From positions 19,654,001 to 19,718,000 of the forward strand of contig OZ059897.1 in NCBI GenBank assembly GCA_964057225.1: a DNA stretch of 64,000 nt. The letters run 5' to 3'. The notes beneath the pieces are model-generated. The model saw only the letters and a program-made list of their open reading frames with translations. It was not told the DNA's origin and ran no database searches. This DNA is from Auanema rhodensis (taxonomy: Eukaryota; Nematoda; Chromadorea; Rhabditida; Rhabditidae). Below, piece by piece: positions 1 through 11,934 of this stretch. Numbering within the stretch: the first letter of the stretch is position 1; every line of letters starts with the position of its first letter. The position numbers and the translations under genes are program-made.

Positions 1-76
1 GAATGCACTATACTACATTGAGAAAAGCTTAATACAAAAATTAGTTATGATCGTTTGAAAAATGATGCATTAGTGT

Positions 77-104
77 ATGTTGAGTTTCCATGTACACTCA
101 ACAT
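77..104 (+). repeat. Inverted repeat IR1, 9-bp arms, in nearly every monomer
   Basis: ATGTTGAGT (77-85) is the exact reverse complement of ACTCAACAT (96-104), separated by ten bases that include most of a TGTACA palindrome. A shifted alternative pairs GTGTA (73-77) with TACAC (93-97). The element recurs in each monomer and is among its most constant parts. The only arm change I noted is G84T, in the units at 33697, 36855, 37205 and 39311, which carries one change through related copies. It could be a protein-binding dyad or a hairpin in a transcript; the sequence does not say which. Confidence 0.85.
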
Positions 105-131
105 TGCTTCCAAAAACATTTTGACAAAAAT

Positions 132-143
132 TTTTTCGAAAAA
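132..143 (+). repeat. A/T-tract palindrome around TTCGAA
   Basis: TTTTTCGAAAAA is a perfect 12-base palindrome inside a longer A/T block running from about 126 to 157. It recurs in most monomers. In a subfamily first seen at 32293 the C at 137 is T and the T at 144 is A, which removes both the palindrome and its CpG. A third subfamily (units at 9478, 12988, 16498 and others) has A130C beside it. The unit at 4564 has A140G. Runs of A and T like this often bend DNA, which is plausible but not tested here. Confidence 0.8.
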
Positions 144-250
144 TTTCAAAATAATTTAGCAAAAAGTAGATGTTTTTAGATTCCATTTTTCAAGGCAAAG
201 ACGATGGACAATGTTATTCAACGAAAAAATTAATTCTTCAGGGTGAAAAT

Positions 251-289
251 CGAGGATATAAGTGTGAACTTATATCAGTTGATATCTCG
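251..289 (+). repeat. Two competing stems (IR2 and IR2c) in every monomer
   Basis: Two exclusive pairings can be drawn. IR2: GATATAAG (255-262) pairs with CTTATATC (269-276) across a six-base loop. IR2c: CGAG(g)ATAT (251-259, G255 bulged) pairs with ATATCTCG (282-289). In the large GGGTAT subfamily A253G, G255T and A261T break IR2 at two pairs. They leave IR2c intact if G253 pairs with T287 as a wobble, with 255 in the bulge and 261 in the loop. A counterexample is C288G in the units at 33346, 36504 and 38960, which breaks IR2c. Function unknown. Confidence 0.7.
272..285 (+). repeat. Short dyad ATATCA-GT-TGATAT
   Basis: Two six-base arms in perfect inverted repeat surround GT. The dyad sits inside the larger 251-289 element and contains most of the invariant GATATC. 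I saw no monomer in which it is altered. It could be a dimeric protein site or a by-product of the overlapping stems. Confidence 0.7.
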
Positions 290-293
290 GTGC

Positions 294-344
294 ATTTTTA
301 AGCTAGCGCAAATCTGATAACACAGATCGACGCAGCTTAAAAAT
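294..344 (+). repeat. Long hairpin-capable element IR3, in every monomer
   Basis: ATTTTTAAGCT (294-304) is the exact reverse complement of AGCTTAAAAAT (334-344). Inside it, with A305 bulged, GCG (306-308) pairs with CGC (331-333). After a 3x3 internal loop, ATCTG (312-316) pairs with CAGAT (323-327), leaving the loop ATAACA. That gives 19 paired bases within 51, the strongest symmetry in the monomer. It could extrude as a cruciform or fold in a transcript. Variants: A339G in about 40 units makes a G-T/G-U pair opposite T299; G335A (units at 352 and 2107), G308T (54399, 57207) and G325T (32644, 35802, 38258) each break a pair; one unit at 3160 has a restored C-G pair. Confidence 0.85.
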
Positions 345-1755
345 CCGGATCGAATGCACTATACTACATTGAAGAACGCTTAATACAAAAATTAGTTATG
401 ATCGTTTGAAAAATGATGCATTAGTGTATGTTGAGTTTCCATGTACACTCAACATTGCTTCCAAAAACATTTTGACAAAAATTTTTTCGAAAAATTTCAA
501 AATAATTTAGCAAAAAGTAGATGTTTTTAGATTCCTTTTTTCAAGGCAAAGACGATGGACAATGTTATTCAACGAAAAAATTAATTCTTCAGGGTGAAAA
601 TCGAGGATATAAGTGTGAACTTATATCAGTTGATATCTCGGTGCATTTTTAAGCTAGCGCAAATCTGATAACACAGATCGACGCAACTTAAAAATCCGCA
701 TCGAATGCACTATACTACATTGAAGAACGCTTAATACAAAAATTAGTTATGATCGTTTGAAAAATGATGCATTAGTGTATGTTGAGTTTCCATGTACACT
801 CAACATTGCTTCCAAAAACATTTTGACAAAAATTTTTTCGAAAAATTTCAAAATAATTTAGCAAAAAGTAGATGTTTTTAGATTCCATTTTTCAAGGCAA
901 AGACGATAGACAATGTTATTCAACGAAAAAATTAATTCTTCAGGGTGAAAATCGAGGATATAAGTGTGAACTTATATCAGTTGATATCTCGGTGCATTTT
1001 TAAGCTAGCGCAAATCTGATAACACAGATCGACGCAGCTTAAAAATCCGCATCGAATGCACTATACTACATTGAGAAACGCTTAATACAAAAATTAGTTA
1101 TGATCGTTTGAAAAATGATGCATTAGTGTATGTTGAGTTTCCATGTACACTCAACATTGCTTCCAAAAACATTTTGACAAAAATTTTTTCGAAAAATTTC
1201 AAAATAATTTAGCAAAAAGTAGATGTTTTTAGATTCCTTTTTTCAAGGCAAAGACGATGGACAATGTTATTCAACGAAAAAATTAATTCTTCAGGGTGAA
1301 AATCGAGGATATAAGTGTGAACTTATATCAGTTGATATCTCGGTGCATTTTTAAGCTAGCGCAAATCTGATAACACAGATCGACGCAGCTTAAAAATCCG
1401 GATCGAATGCACTATACTACATTGAAGAACGCTTAATACAAAAATTAGTTATGATCGTTTGAAAAATGATGCATTAGTGTATGTTGAGTTTCCATGTACA
1501 CTCAACATTGCTTCCAAAAACATTTTGACAAAAATTTTTTCGAAAAATTTCAAAATAATTTAGCAAAAAGTAGATGTTTTTAGATTCCTTTTTTCAAGGC
1601 AAAGACGATGGACAATGTTATTCAACGAAAAAATTAATTCTTCAGGGTGAAAATCGAGGATATAAGTGTGAACTTATATCAGTTGATATCTCGGTGCATT
1701 TTTAAGCTAGCGCAAATCTGATAACACAGATCGACGCAGCTTAAAAATCCGCATC

Positions 1756-3060
1756 GAATGCACTATACTACATTGAGAAAAGCTTAATACAAAAATTAGT
1801 TATGATCGTTTGAAAAATGATGCATTAGTGTATGTTGAGTTTCCATGTACACTCAACATTGCTTCCAAAAACATTTTGACAAAAATTTTTTCGAAAAATT
1901 TCAAAATAATTTAGCAAAAAGTAGATGTTTTTAGATTCCATTTTTCAAGGCAAAGACGATGGACAATGTTATTCAACGAAAAAATTAATTCTTCAGGGTG
2001 AAAATCGAGGATATAAGTGTGAACTTATATCAGTTGATATCTCGGTGCATTTTTAAGCTAGCGCAAATCTGATAACACAGATCGACGCAGCTTAAAAATC
2101 CGGATCGAATGCACTATACTACATTGAAGAACGCTTAATACAAAAATTAGTTATGATCGTTTGAAAAATGATGCATTAGTGTATGTTGAGTTTCCATGTA
2201 CACTCAACATTGCTTCCAAAAACATTTTGACAAAAATTTTTTCGAAAAATTTCAAAATAATTTAGCAAAAAGTAGATGTTTTTAGATTCCTTTTTTCAAG
2301 GCAAAGACGATGGACAATGTTATTCAACGAAAAAATTAATTCTTCAGGGTGAAAATCGAGGATATAAGTGTGAACTTATATCAGTTGATATCTCGGTGCA
2401 TTTTTAAGCTAGCGCAAATCTGATAACACAGATCGACGCAACTTAAAAATCCGCATCGAATGCACTATACTACATTGAAGAACGCTTAATACAAAAATTA
2501 GTTATGATCGTTTGAAAAATGATGCATTAGTGTATGTTGAGTTTCCATGTACACTCAACATTGCTTCCAAAAACATTTTGACAAAAATTTTTTCGAAAAA
2601 TTTCAAAATAATTTAGCAAAAAGTAGATGTTTTTAGATTCCATTTTTCAAGGCAAAGACGATAGACAATGTTATTCAACGAAAAAATTAATTCTTCAGGG
2701 TGAAAATCGAGGATATAAGTGTGAACTTATATCAGTTGATATCTCGGTGCATTTTTAAGCTAGCGCAAATCTGATAACACAGATCGACGCAGCTTAAAAA
2801 TCCGCATCGAATGCACTATACTACATTGAGAAACGCTTAATACAAAAATTAGTTATGATCGTTTGAAAAATGATGCATTAGTGTATGTTGAGTTTCCATG
2901 TACACTCAACATTGCTTCCAAAAACATTTTGACAAAAATTTTTTCGAAAAATTTCAAAATAATTTAGCAAAAAGTAGATGTTTTTAGATTCCTTTTTTCA
3001 AGGCAAAGACGATGGACAATGTTATTCAACGAAAAAATTAATTCTTCAGGGTGAAAATCG
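1756..3060 (+). repeat. 5-mer higher-order repeat, copy 2, interrupted
   Basis: This repeats 1-1305 with no difference that I can see: the AAGCTT monomer at 1756, GAAGAAC/GCAACTT at 2107, GAAGAAC/GATAG at 2458, and most of the fourth monomer at 2809. At 3061 the fourth monomer switches inside itself to the GGGTAT/CTTG subtype, and the 5-mer does not resume. The switch inside a monomer looks like an exchange breakpoint. Confidence 0.8.
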
Positions 3061-6000
3061 GGTATATATGTGTGAACTTATATCAGTTGATATCTCGGTG
3101 CATTTTTAAGCTAGCGCAAATCTGATAACACAGATCGACGCAGCTTGAAAATCCGCATCGAATGCACTATACTACATTGAGAAACGCTTAATACAAAAAT
3201 TAGTTATGATCGTTTGAAAAATGATGCATTAGTGTATGTTGAGTTTCCATGTACACTCAACATTGCTTCCAAAAACATTTTGACAAAAATTTTTTCGAAA
3301 AATTTCAAAATAATTTAGCAAAAAGTAGATGTTTTTAGATTCCTTTTTTCAAGGCAAAGACGATGGACAATGTTATTCAACGAAAAAATTAATTCTTCAG
3401 GGTGAAAATCGGGTATATATGTGTGAACTTATATCAGTTGATATCTCGGTGCATTTTCAAGCTAGCGCAAATCTGATAACACAGATCGACGCAGCTTGAA
3501 AATCCGCATCGAATGCACTATACTACATTGAGAAACGCTTAATACAAAAATTAGTTATGATCGTTTGAAAAATGATGCATTAGTGTATGTTGAGTTTCCA
3601 TGTACACTCAACATTGCTTCCAAAAACATTTTGACAAAAATTTTTTCGAAAAATTTCAAAATAATTTAGCAAAAAGTAGATGTTTTTAGATTCCATTTCT
3701 CAAGGAAAAGACGATAGACAATGTTATTCAACGAAAAAATTAATTCTTCAGGGTGAAAATCGAGGATATAAGTGTGAACTTATATCAGTTGATATCTCGG
3801 TGCATTTTTAAGCTAGCGCAAATCTGATAACACAGATCGACGCAGCTTAAAAATCCGCATCGAATGCACTATACTACATTGAGAAACGCTTAATACAAAA
3901 ATTAGTTATGATCGTTTGAAAAATGATGCATTAGTGTATGTTGAGTTTCCATGTACACTCAACATTGCTTCCAAAAACATTTTGACAAAAATTTTTTCGA
4001 AAAATTTCAAAATAATTTAGCAAAAAGTAGATGTTTTTAGATTCCTTTTTTCAAGGCAAAGACGATGGACAATGTTATTCAACGAAAAAATTAATTCTTC
4101 AGGGTGAAAATCGGGTATATATGTGTGAACTTATATCAGTTGATATCTCGGTGCATTTTTAAGCTAGCGCAAATCTGATAACACAGATCGACGCAGCTTG
4201 AAAATCCGCATCGAATGCACTATACTACATTGAGAAACGCTTAATACAAAAATTAGTTATGATCGTTTGAAAAATGATGCATTAGTGTATGTTGAGTTTC
4301 CATGTACACTCAACATTGCTTCCAAAAACATTTTGACAAAAATTTTTTCGAAAAATTTCAAAATAATTTAGCAAAAAGTAGATGTTTTTAGATTCCTTTT
4401 TTCAAGGCAAAGACGATGGACAATGTTATTCAACGAAAAAATTAATTCTTCAGGGTGAAAATCGGGTATATATGTGTGAACTTATATCAGTTGATATCTC
4501 GGTGCATTTTTAAGCTAGCGCAAATCTGATAACACAGATCGACGCAGCTTGAAAATCCGCATCGAATGCACTATACTACATTGAGAAACGCTTAATACAA
4601 AAATTAGTTATGATCGTTTGAAAAATGATGCATTAGTGTATGTTGAGTTTCCATGTACACTCAACATTGCTTCCAAAAACATTTTGACAAAAATTTTTTC
4701 GAGAAATTTCAAAATAATTTAGCAAAAAGTAGATGTTTTTAGATTCCTTTTTTCAAGGCAAAGACGATGGACAATGTTATTCAACGAAAAAATTAATTCT
4801 TCAGGGTGAAAATCGGGTATATATGTGTGAACTTATATCAGTTGATATCTCGGTGCATTTTTAAGCTAGCGCAAATCTGATAACACAGATCGACGCAGCT
4901 TGAAAATCCGCATCGAATGCACTATACTACATTGAGAAACGCTTAATACAAAAATTAGTTATGATCGTTTGAAAAATGATGCATTAGTGTATGTTGAGTT
5001 TCCATGTACACTCAACATTGCTTCCAAAAACATTTTGACAAAAATTTTTTCGAAAAATTTCAAAATAATTTAGCAAAAAGTAGATGTTTTTAGATTCCTT
5101 TTTTCAAGGCAAAGACGATGGACAATGTTATTCAACGAAAAAATTAATTCTTCAGGGTGAAAATCGGGTATATATGTGTGAACTTATATCAGTTGATATC
5201 TCGGTGCATTTTTAAGCTAGCGCAAATCTGATAACACAGATCGACGCAGCTTGAAAATCCGCATCGAATGCACTATACTACATTGAGAAACGCTTAATAC
5301 AAAAATTAGTTATGATCGTTTGAAAAATGATGCATTAGTGTATGTTGAGTTTCCATGTACACTCAACATTGCTTCCAAAAACATTTTGACAAAAATTTTT
5401 TCGAAAAATTTCAAAATAATTTAGCAAAAAGTAGATGTTTTTAGATTCCATTTCTCAAGGAAAAGACGATAGACAATGTTATTCAACGAAAAAATTAATT
5501 CTTCAGGGTGAAAATCGAGGATATAAGTGTGAACTTATATCAGTTGATATCTCGGTGCATTTTTAAGCTAGCGCAAATCTGATAACACAGATCGACGCAG
5601 CTTAAAAATCCGCATCGAATGCACTATACTACATTGAGAAACGCTTAATACAAAAATTAGTTATGATCGTTTGAAAAATGATGCATTAGTGTATGTTGAG
5701 TTTCCATGTACACTCAACATTGCTTCCAAAAACATTTTGACAAAAATTTTTTCGAAAAATTTCAAAATAATTTAGCAAAAAGTAGATGTTTTTAGATTCC
5801 TTTTTTCAAGGCAAAGACGATGGACAATGTTATTCAACGAAAAAATTATTTCTTCAGGGTGAAAATCGAGGATATAAGTGTGAACTTATATCAGTTGATA
5901 TCTCGGTGCATTTTTAAGCTAGCGCAAATCTGATAACACAGATCGACGCAGCTTAAAAATCCGCATCGAATGCACTATACTACATTGAGAAACGCTTAAT

Positions 6001-8424
6001 ACAAAAATTAGTTATGATCGTTTGAAAAATGATGCATTAGTGTATGTTGAGTTTCCATGTACACTCAACATTGCTTCCAAAAACATTTTGACAAAAATTT
6101 TTTCGAAAAATTTCAAAATAATTTAGCAAAAAGTAGATGTTTTTAGATTCCTTTTTTCAAGGCAAAGACGATGGACAATGTTATTCAACGAAAAAATTAA
6201 TTCTTCAGGGTGAAAATCGGGTATATATGTGTGAACTTATATCAGTTGATATCTCGGTGCATTTTTAAGCTAGCGCAAATCTGATAACACAGATCGACGC
6301 AGCTTGAAAATCCGCATCGAATGCACTATACTACATTGAGAAACGCTTAATACAAAAATTAGTTATGATCGTTTGAAAAATGATGCATTAGTGTATGTTG
6401 AGTTTCCATGTACACTCAACATTGCTTCCAAAAACATTTTGACAAAAATTTTTTCGAAAAATTTCAAAATAATTTAGCAAAAAGTAGATGTTTTTAGATT
6501 CCTTTTTTCAAGGCAAAGACGATGGACAATGTTATTCAACGAAAAAATTAATTCTTCAGGGTGAAAATCGGGTATATATGTGTGAACTTATATCAGTTGA
6601 TATCTCGGTGCATTTTTAAGCTAGCGCAAATCTGATAACACAGATCGACGCAGCTTGAAAATCCGCATCGAATGCACTATACTACATTGAGAAACGCTTA
6701 ATACAAAAATTAGTTATGATCGTTTGAAAAATGATGCATTAGTGTATGTTGAGTTTCCATGTACACTCAACATTGCTTCCAAAAACATTTTGACAAAAAT
6801 TTTTTCGAAAAATTTCAAAATAATTTAGCAAAAAGTAGATGTTTTTAGATTCCATTTCTCAAGGAAAAGACGATAGACAATGTTATTCAACGAAAAAATT
6901 AATTCTTCAGGGTGAAAATCGAGGATATAAGTGTGAACTTATATCAGTTGATATCTCGGTGCATTTTTAAGCTAGCGCAAATCTGATAACACAGATCGAC
7001 GCAGCTTAAAAATCCGCATCGAATGCACTATACTACATTGAGAAACGCTTAATACAAAAATTAGTTATGATCGTTTGAAAAATGATGCATTAGTGTATGT
7101 TGAGTTTCCATGTACACTCAACATTGCTTCCAAAAACATTTTGACAAAAATTTTTTCGAAAAATTTCAAAATAATTTAGCAAAAAGTAGATGTTTTTAGA
7201 TTCCTTTTTTCAAGGCAAAGACGATGGACAATGTTATTCAACGAAAAAATTAATTCTTCAGGGTGAAAATCGGGTATATATGTGTGAACTTATATCAGTT
7301 GATATCTCGGTGCATTTTTAAGCTAGCGCAAATCTGATAACACAGATCGACGCAGCTTGAAAATCCGCATCGAATGCACTATACTACATTGAGAAACGCT
7401 TAATACAAAAATTAGTTATGATCGTTTGAAAAATGATGCATTAGTGTATGTTGAGTTTCCATGTACACTCAACATTGCTTCCAAAAACATTTTGACAAAA
7501 ATTTTTTCGAAAAATTTCAAAATAATTTAGCAAAAAGTAGATGTTTTTAGATTCCTTTTTTCAAGGCAAAGACGATGGACAATGTTATTCAACGAAAAAA
7601 TTAATTCTTCAGGGTGAAAATCGGGTATATATGTGTGAACTTATATCAGTTGATATCTCGGTGCATTTTTAAGCTAGCGCAAATCTGATAACACAGATCG
7701 ACGCAGCTTGAAAATCCGCATCGAATGCACTATACTACATTGAGAAACGCTTAATACAAAAATTAGTTATGATCGTTTGAAAAATGATGCATTAGTGTAT
7801 GTTGAGTTTCCATGTACACTCAACATTGCTTCCAAAAACATTTTGACAAAAATTTTTTCGAAAAATTTCAAAATAATTTAGCAAAAAGTAGATGTTTTTA
7901 GATTCCTTTTTTCAAGGCAAAGACGATGGACAATGTTATTCAACGAAAAAATTAATTCTTCAGGGTGAAAATCGGGTATATATGTGTGAACTTATATCAG
8001 TTGATATCTCGGTGCATTTTTAAGCTAGCGCAAATCTGATAACACAGATCGACGCAGCTTGAAAATCCGCATCGAATGCACTATACTACATTGAGAAACG
8101 CTTAATACAAAAATTAGTTATGATCGTTTGAAAAATGATGCATTAGTGTATGTTGAGTTTCCATGTACACTCAACATTGCTTCCAAAAACATTTTGACAA
8201 AAATTTTTTCGAAAAATTTCAAAATAATTTAGCAAAAAGTAGATGTTTTTAGATTCCTTTTTTCAAGGCAAAGACGATGGACAATGTTATTCAACGAAAA
8301 AATTAATTCTTCAGGGTGAAAATCGGGTATATATGTGTGAACTTATATCAGTTGATATCTCGGTGCATTTTTAAGCTAGCGCAAATCTGATAACACAGAT
8401 CGACGCAGCTTGAAAATCCGCATC
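3061..8424 (+). repeat. GGGTAT-subtype region with periodic CATTTCTC marker monomers
   Basis: Most monomers here carry the linked set CTTTTTT at 184-190, GGGTATATATG at 252-262 and CTTGAAAAT near 339. Marker monomers with CATTTCTC and AAGGAAAAG (T189C, C196A), GATAG and GAGGATATAAG occur at 3511, 5266, 6670 and 8425, so spacing is five, four and five monomers. The monomer after 5266 (start 5617) has A233T. The unit at 4564 has A140G. Arrangement is a degenerate 5-mer. Confidence 0.75.
3453..3503 (+). repeat. IR3 copy with compensated C-G pair
   Basis: In the monomer starting at 3160 the left arm reads ATTTTCAAGCT and the right arm AGCTTGAAAAT. C3458 faces G3498, so the 11-bp stem is perfect again. 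Other A339G monomers keep T299 and show a G-T mismatch (wobble in RNA). I saw the T299C change only here. Confidence 0.85.
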
Positions 8425-11400
8425 GAATGCACTATACTACATTGAGAAACGCTTAATACAAAAATTAGTTATGATCGTTTGAAAAATGATGCATTAGTGT
8501 ATGTTGAGTTTCCATGTACACTCAACATTGCTTCCAAAAACATTTTGACAAAAATTTTTTCGAAAAATTTCAAAATAATTTAGCAAAAAGTAGATGTTTT
8601 TAGATTCCATTTCTCAAGGAAAAGACGATAGACAATGTTATTCAACGAAAAAATTAATTCTTCAGGGTGAAAATCGAGGATATAAGTGTGAACTTATATC
8701 AGTTGATATCTCGGTGCATTTTTAAGCTAGCGCAAATCTGATAACACAGATCGACGCAGCTTAAAAATCCGCATCGAATGCACTATACTACATTGAGAAA
8801 CGCTTAATACAAAAATTAGTTATGATCGTTTGAAAAATGATGCATTAGTGTATGTTGAGTTTCCATGTACACTCAACATTGCTTCCAAAAACATTTTGAC
8901 AAAAATTTTTTCGAAAAATTTCAAAATAATTTAGCAAAAAGTAGATGTTTTTAGATTCCTTTTTTCAAGGCAAAGACGATGGACAATGTTATTCAACGAA
9001 AAAATTATTTCTTCAGGGTGAAAATCGAGGATATAAGTGTGAACTTATATCAGTTGATATCTCGGTGCATTTTTAAGCTAGCGCAAATCTGATAACACAG
9101 ATCGACGCAGCTTAAAAATCCGCATCGAATGCACTATACTACATTGAGAAACGCTTAATACAAAAATTAGTTATGATCGTTTGAAAAATGATGCATTAGT
9201 GTATGTTGAGTTTCCATGTACACTCAACATTGCTTCCAAAAACATTTTGACAAAAATTTTTTCGAAAAATTTCAAAATAATTAAGCAAAAAGTAGATGTT
9301 TTTAGATTCCTTTTTTCAAGGCAAAGACGATGGACAATGTTATTCAACGAAAAAATTAATTCTTCAGGGTGAAAATCGGGTATATATGTGTGAACTTATA
9401 TCAGTTGATATCTCGGTGCATTTTTAAGCTAGCGCAAATCTGATAACACAGATCGACGCAGCTTGAAAATCCGCATCGAATGCACTATACTACATTGAGA
9501 AACGCTTAATACAAAAATTAGTTATGATCGTTTGAAAAATGATGCATTAGTGTATGTTGAGTTTCCATGTACACTCAACATTGCTTCCAAAAACATTTTG
9601 ACAAAACTTTTTTCGAAAAATTTCAAAATAATTTAGCAAAAAGTAGATGTTTTTAAATTCCATTTTTCAAGGCAAAGACGATGGACAATGTTATTCAACG
9701 AAAAAATTAATTCTTCAGGGTGAAAATCGAGGATATAAGTGTGAACTTATATCAGTTGATATCTCGGTGCATTTTTAAGCTAGCGCAAATCTGATAACAC
9801 AGATCGACGCAGCTTAAAAATCCGCATCGAATGCACTATACTACATTGAGAAACGCTTAATACAAAAATTAGTTATGATCGTTTGAAAAATGATGCATTA
9901 GTGTATGTTGAGTTTCCATGTACACTCAACATTGCTTCCAAAAACATTTTGACAAAAATTTTTTCGAAAAATTTCAAAATAATTTAGCAAAAAGTAGATG
10001 TTTTTAGATTCCATTTTTCAAGGCAAAGACGATAGACAATGTTATTCAACGAAAAAATTAATTCTTCAGGGTGAAAATCGAGGATATAAGTGTGAACTTA
10101 TATCAGTTGATATCTCGGTGCATTTTTAAGCTAGCGCAAATCTGATAACACAGATCGACGCAGCTTAAAAATCCGCATCGAATGCACTATACTACATTGA
10201 GAAACGCTTAATACAAAAATTAGTTATGATCGTTTGAAAAATGATGCATTAGTGTATGTTGAGTTTCCATGTACACTCAACATTGCTTCCAAAAACATTT
10301 TGACAAAAATTTTTTCGAAAAATTTCAAAATAATTTAGCAAAAAGTAGATGTTTTTAGATTCCTTTTTTCAAGGCAAAGACGATGGACAATGTTATTCAA
10401 CGAAAAAATTAATTCTTCAGGGTGAAAATCGGGTATATATGTGTGAACTTATATCAGTTGATATCTCGGTGCATTTTTAAGCTAGCGCAAATCTGATAAC
10501 ACAGATCGACGCAGCTTGAAAATCCGCATCGAATGCACTATACTACATTGAGAAACGCTTAATACAAAAATTAGTTATGATCGTTTGAAAAATGATGCAT
10601 TAGTGTATGTTGAGTTTCCATGTACACTCAACATTGCTTCCAAAAACATTTTGACAAAAATTTTTTCGAAAAATTTCAAAATAATTTAGCAAAAAGTAGA
10701 TGTTTTTAGATTCCTTTTTTCAAGGCAAAGACGATGGACAATGTTATTCAACGAAAAAATTAATTCTTCAGGGTGAAAATCGGGTATATATGTGTGAACT
10801 TATATCAGTTGATATCTCGGTGCATTTTTAAGCTAGCGCAAATCTGATAACACAGATCGACGCAGCTTGAAAATCCGCATCGAATGCACTATACTACATT
10901 GAGAAACGCTTAATACAAAAATTAGTTATGATCGTTTGAAAAATGATGCATTAGTGTATGTTGAGTTTCCATGTACACTCAACATTGCTTCCAAAAACAT
11001 TTTGACAAAAATTTTTTCGAAAAATTTCAAAATAATTTAGCAAAAAGTAGATGTTTTTAGATTCCTTTTTTCAAGGCAAAGACGATGGACAATGTTATTC
11101 AACGAAAAAATTAATTCTTCAGGGTGAAAATCGGGTATATATGTGTGAACTTATATCAGTTGATATCTCGGTGCATTTTTAAGCTAGCGCAAATCTGATA
11201 ACACAGATCGACGCAGCTTGAAAATCCGCATCGAATGCACTATACTACATTGAGAAACGCTTAATACAAAAATTAGTTATGATCGTTTGAAAAATGATGC
11301 ATTAGTGTATGTTGAGTTTCCATGTACACTCAACATTGCTTCCAAAAACATTTTGACAAAAATTTTTTCGAAAAATTTCAAAATAATTTAGCAAAAAGTA

Positions 11401-11934
11401 GATGTTTTTAGATTCCTTTTTTCAAGGCAAAGACGATGGACAATGTTATTCAACGAAAAAATTAATTCTTCAGGGTGAAAATCGGGTATATATGTGTGAA
11501 CTTATATCAGTTGATATCTCGGTGCATTTTTAAGCTAGCGCAAATCTGATAACACAGATCGACGCAGCTTGAAAATCCGCATCGAATGCACTATACTACA
11601 TTGAGAAACGCTTAATACAAAAATTAGTTATGATCGTTTGAAAAATGATGCATTAGTGTATGTTGAGTTTCCATGTACACTCAACATTGCTTCCAAAAAC
11701 ATTTTGACAAAAATTTTTTCGAAAAATTTCAAAATAATTTAGCAAAAAGTAGATGTTTTTAGATTCCATTTCTCAAGGAAAAGACGATAGACAATGTTAT
11801 TCAACGAAAAAATTAATTCTTCAGGGTGAAAATCGAGGATATAAGTGTGAACTTATATCAGTTGATATCTCGGTGCATTTTTAAGCTAGCGCAAATCTGA
11901 TAACACAGATCGACGCAGCTTGAAAATCCGCATC
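8425..11934 (+). repeat. 10-mer higher-order repeat (3510 bp), copy 1
   Basis: Order of monomers: CATTTCTC/AAGGAAAAG marker (8425); A233T type (8776); GGGTAT type with T157A (9127); A130C plus G179A type (9478); GATAG type (9829); four GGGTAT types (10180-11583); a second CATTTCTC marker (11584) that carries CTTGAAAAT with GAGGATATAAG. The same order restarts at 11935. T157A removes an in-frame stop and so creates a chance 63-codon open frame at 9181-9372. Confidence 0.85.

Larger units (their letters stand above)
1..351 (+). repeat. Reference monomer (unit 1) used for numbering
   Basis: This first complete monomer defines consensus positions 1-351. It has an AT-rich left half with several A-runs (36-40, 58-62, 112-116, 126-130, 139-143), a near-invariant core at about 56-129, and a right half holding most of the dyad symmetry (251-344). 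Every unit carries ATGCAT near 66, TGTACA at 91-96, GATATC at 281-286 and GCTAGC at 302-307; most units also carry TTCGAA at 135-140. Unit 1 itself carries two uncommon changes: C26A, which makes AAGCTT (shared with units at 1756, 22465 and 24922), and G in place of C just before its right junction (CCGGATC). The start of the monomer is arbitrary, since a tandem array has no natural first base. Confidence 0.95.
1..1755 (+). repeat. 5-mer higher-order repeat, copy 1
   Basis: Five monomers start at 1, 352, 703, 1054 and 1405. Marks: AAGCTT near base 26 of the first; GAAGAAC in place of GAGAAAC in the second, third and fifth; GCAACTT in the second; GATAG in the third; CCGG at the ends of the first and fourth. 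The whole pattern restarts at 1756, exactly 1755 bases (5 x 351) on. GAAGAAC monomers are otherwise seen only at 47381. Confidence 0.85.

Noticed and set aside
132-255. CENP-B box
   Set aside because: TTCG occurs at 135-138 and CGGG at about 251-254 in one subfamily, but they are more than 100 bases apart and do not fit the 17-base box arrangement on either strand.
252-262. TATA-box promoter in GGGTATATATG monomers
   Set aside because: AT-rich sequence makes such a motif likely by chance. No initiator, downstream gene or other promoter element accompanies it.
251-307. Helitron-like 3' end (hairpin followed by CTAG)
   Set aside because: A hairpin precedes CTAG in GCTAGC by about 14 bases, superficially like the hairpin-CTRR end of Helitrons. 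But there is no matching 5' TC end, insertion context or transposase-derived sequence, and the site is in every tandem monomer. Too generic to call.
294-344. Intrinsic terminator or tRNA-like fold
   Set aside because: The hairpin has AT-rich outer stems and no following T-run, so it is not a terminator. No A box, B box or cloverleaf geometry was found.
9181-9372. 63-codon open frame, repeated at 12691-12882
   Set aside because: It starts at a TTG and exists only because T157A turns the TAG present in nearly all other monomers into AAG. The two copies are one duplicated satellite variant, 3510 bp apart. There is no codon signature, domain or conservation of the frame.
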